In this document: positions 63,574 through 64,000 of the stretch, one piece after another | Position numbering within the stretch: the stretch's first letter is position 1 | How the letters are laid out: every line of letters begins with the position of its first letter | Notes under the pieces: model-generated | What the model saw: only the letters and a program-made list of their open reading frames with translations | What the model was told of the DNA's origin: nothing | Database searches by the model: none | Assembly: GCF_030407165.1 (NCBI RefSeq) | Contig: NZ_CP129111.1 | Span: forward strand, 1,240,001 to 1,304,000 | DNA length: 64,000 bases | From: Fontisubflavum oceani | GTDB taxonomy: Bacteria; Pseudomonadota; Alphaproteobacteria; Rhodobacterales; Rhodobacteraceae | Direction: 5' to 3' | Position numbers and translations under genes: made by a program

Positions 63574-63774
63574 TCAGTGGCAGTGTACGCGCCCGACGCT
63601 GTTATCCATATGGCAACACTGCCCTGGGGGCGAGCTGCGCCGACAGCCGCCGCCATGTTCCATGATGCTGATGCCGTCGCCGATCTCGATCTTCGCCGCC
63701 GAGTGGACGGGTGTCGCTCCACCTGCAAAGAGGCTGGAGACTGCAAAGGCGCATACAAAACCTAATCGTGTCAT
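63574..63774 (-). CDS. Small secreted protein, hypothetical
   Basis: 66 aa. A clear signal peptide (MTRLGFVCAFAVSSLFAGGA, likely cleaved near VHSAA) is followed by a short mature part with two Cys (GGGCRRSSPPGQCCHMDN) and His residues. GAGG lies 5 nt before ATG 63774. No known family; a metal-binding or disulfide-bonded peptide is possible. The ORF from 63798 adds eight residues without improving the signal. The last 226 bp of the window (63775-64000) show no other gene. Confidence 0.55.
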   Translation of the reverse strand: MTRLGFVCAFAVSSLFAGGATPVHSAAKIEIGDGISIMEHGGGCRRSSPPGQCCHMDNSVGRVHCH

Positions 63775-64000
63775 GGGATCCTCGTTACCGTTAACCAATC
63801 ATTAATCACCTTCAGGACGCGCATCAGTAATACAACCGCCTATTGGGCTATCCTTTTGGAGTCTGCATGTTTTCCTATTCATTTTGCAACCAAGTACCTC
63901 GACTCCCGATTGGATGACCGCCGCTTCAACGCCGTCAGATGCTCGTTACCCAACTGGCGTTGTGCCCCAAATCTAGAATACTTGCGTCGATCCGCGTCTC

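Noticed and set aside
63417..63665. 82-codon + strand frame between the spaced repeats
   Set aside because: Composition and lack of start signal suggest a chance frame; it also overlaps the better-supported small secreted protein on the other strand.
1..64000. CRISPR array, prophage, transposase or integrase
   Set aside because: No repeated spacer pattern and no phage or transposition protein was found in any frame.

Overview
The window looks like a chromosomal segment from an alphaproteobacterium of the Rhodobacteraceae, most likely the Roseobacter group. This rests on the order of its flagellar genes, the flaF-flbT pair, the type of motor accessory genes next to motA, and the high GC content. 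No replication, plasmid, phage, transposase or CRISPR signature was seen.

Region 1 (1-28.7 kb) is a flagellar locus. It contains flagellin-flaF-flbT-DUF1217 (+), fliI (-), and the rod/export operon flgB-flgC-fliE-fliQ-flgF-flgG-flgA-flgH-fliL-like (+). A tightly overlapping minus-strand operon follows, read as fliL, a small membrane protein, motE-like, motA, a large periplasmic protein, a lytic transglycosylase, flhA, fliR, flhB and a FliJ-like gene. Then come fliF-fliH-like-fliN-fliP-unknown (+) and a minus-strand block flgI, flgL, flgK, flgE, motB. Together these encode the MS ring, export gate and ATPase, rod, P and L rings, hook, hook-filament junction, stator and filament. fliG, fliM, flgD, flgJ, fliK and fliD are not in the window. 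Two near-consensus CtrA-type sites lie upstream of flgE and between fliL and fliF.

Region 2 (28.9-54.3 kb) is housekeeping. It holds a GDP-mannose enzyme, tRNA-Pro(CGG), leuB/leuD/leuC scattered over 10 kb, transporters, a mechanosensitive channel, and a split MnmC-like pair. It also has a soluble lytic transglycosylase, dapA, trmO, smpB, a sulfurtransferase, an aminotransferase and a queuosine-precursor transporter.

Region 3 (54.3-64 kb) begins with a compact structured element holding an 18-24 codon ORF. Its Shine-Dalgarno sequence matches the complement of the 16S rRNA 3' end over about 15 nt. A downstream copy of the anti-SD core and a strong terminator follow, just ahead of the ribosome-rescue gene arfB. 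This is the most novel-looking signal in the window. After it come ldh, a visibly AT-richer insert (NYN-domain protein, a perfect 21-bp inverted repeat, a coiled-coil/winged-helix protein), pncB, pyk, rpmI-rplT-pheS, and a second AT-richer accessory stretch.

Thirteen genes are broken by about fourteen small indels, including the essential pheS. Several sit in short G or C runs, and three insertions share the 8-mer GCTTCCAG. I read these mainly as sequence errors, not gene decay, and annotate each affected gene as one full-length locus.
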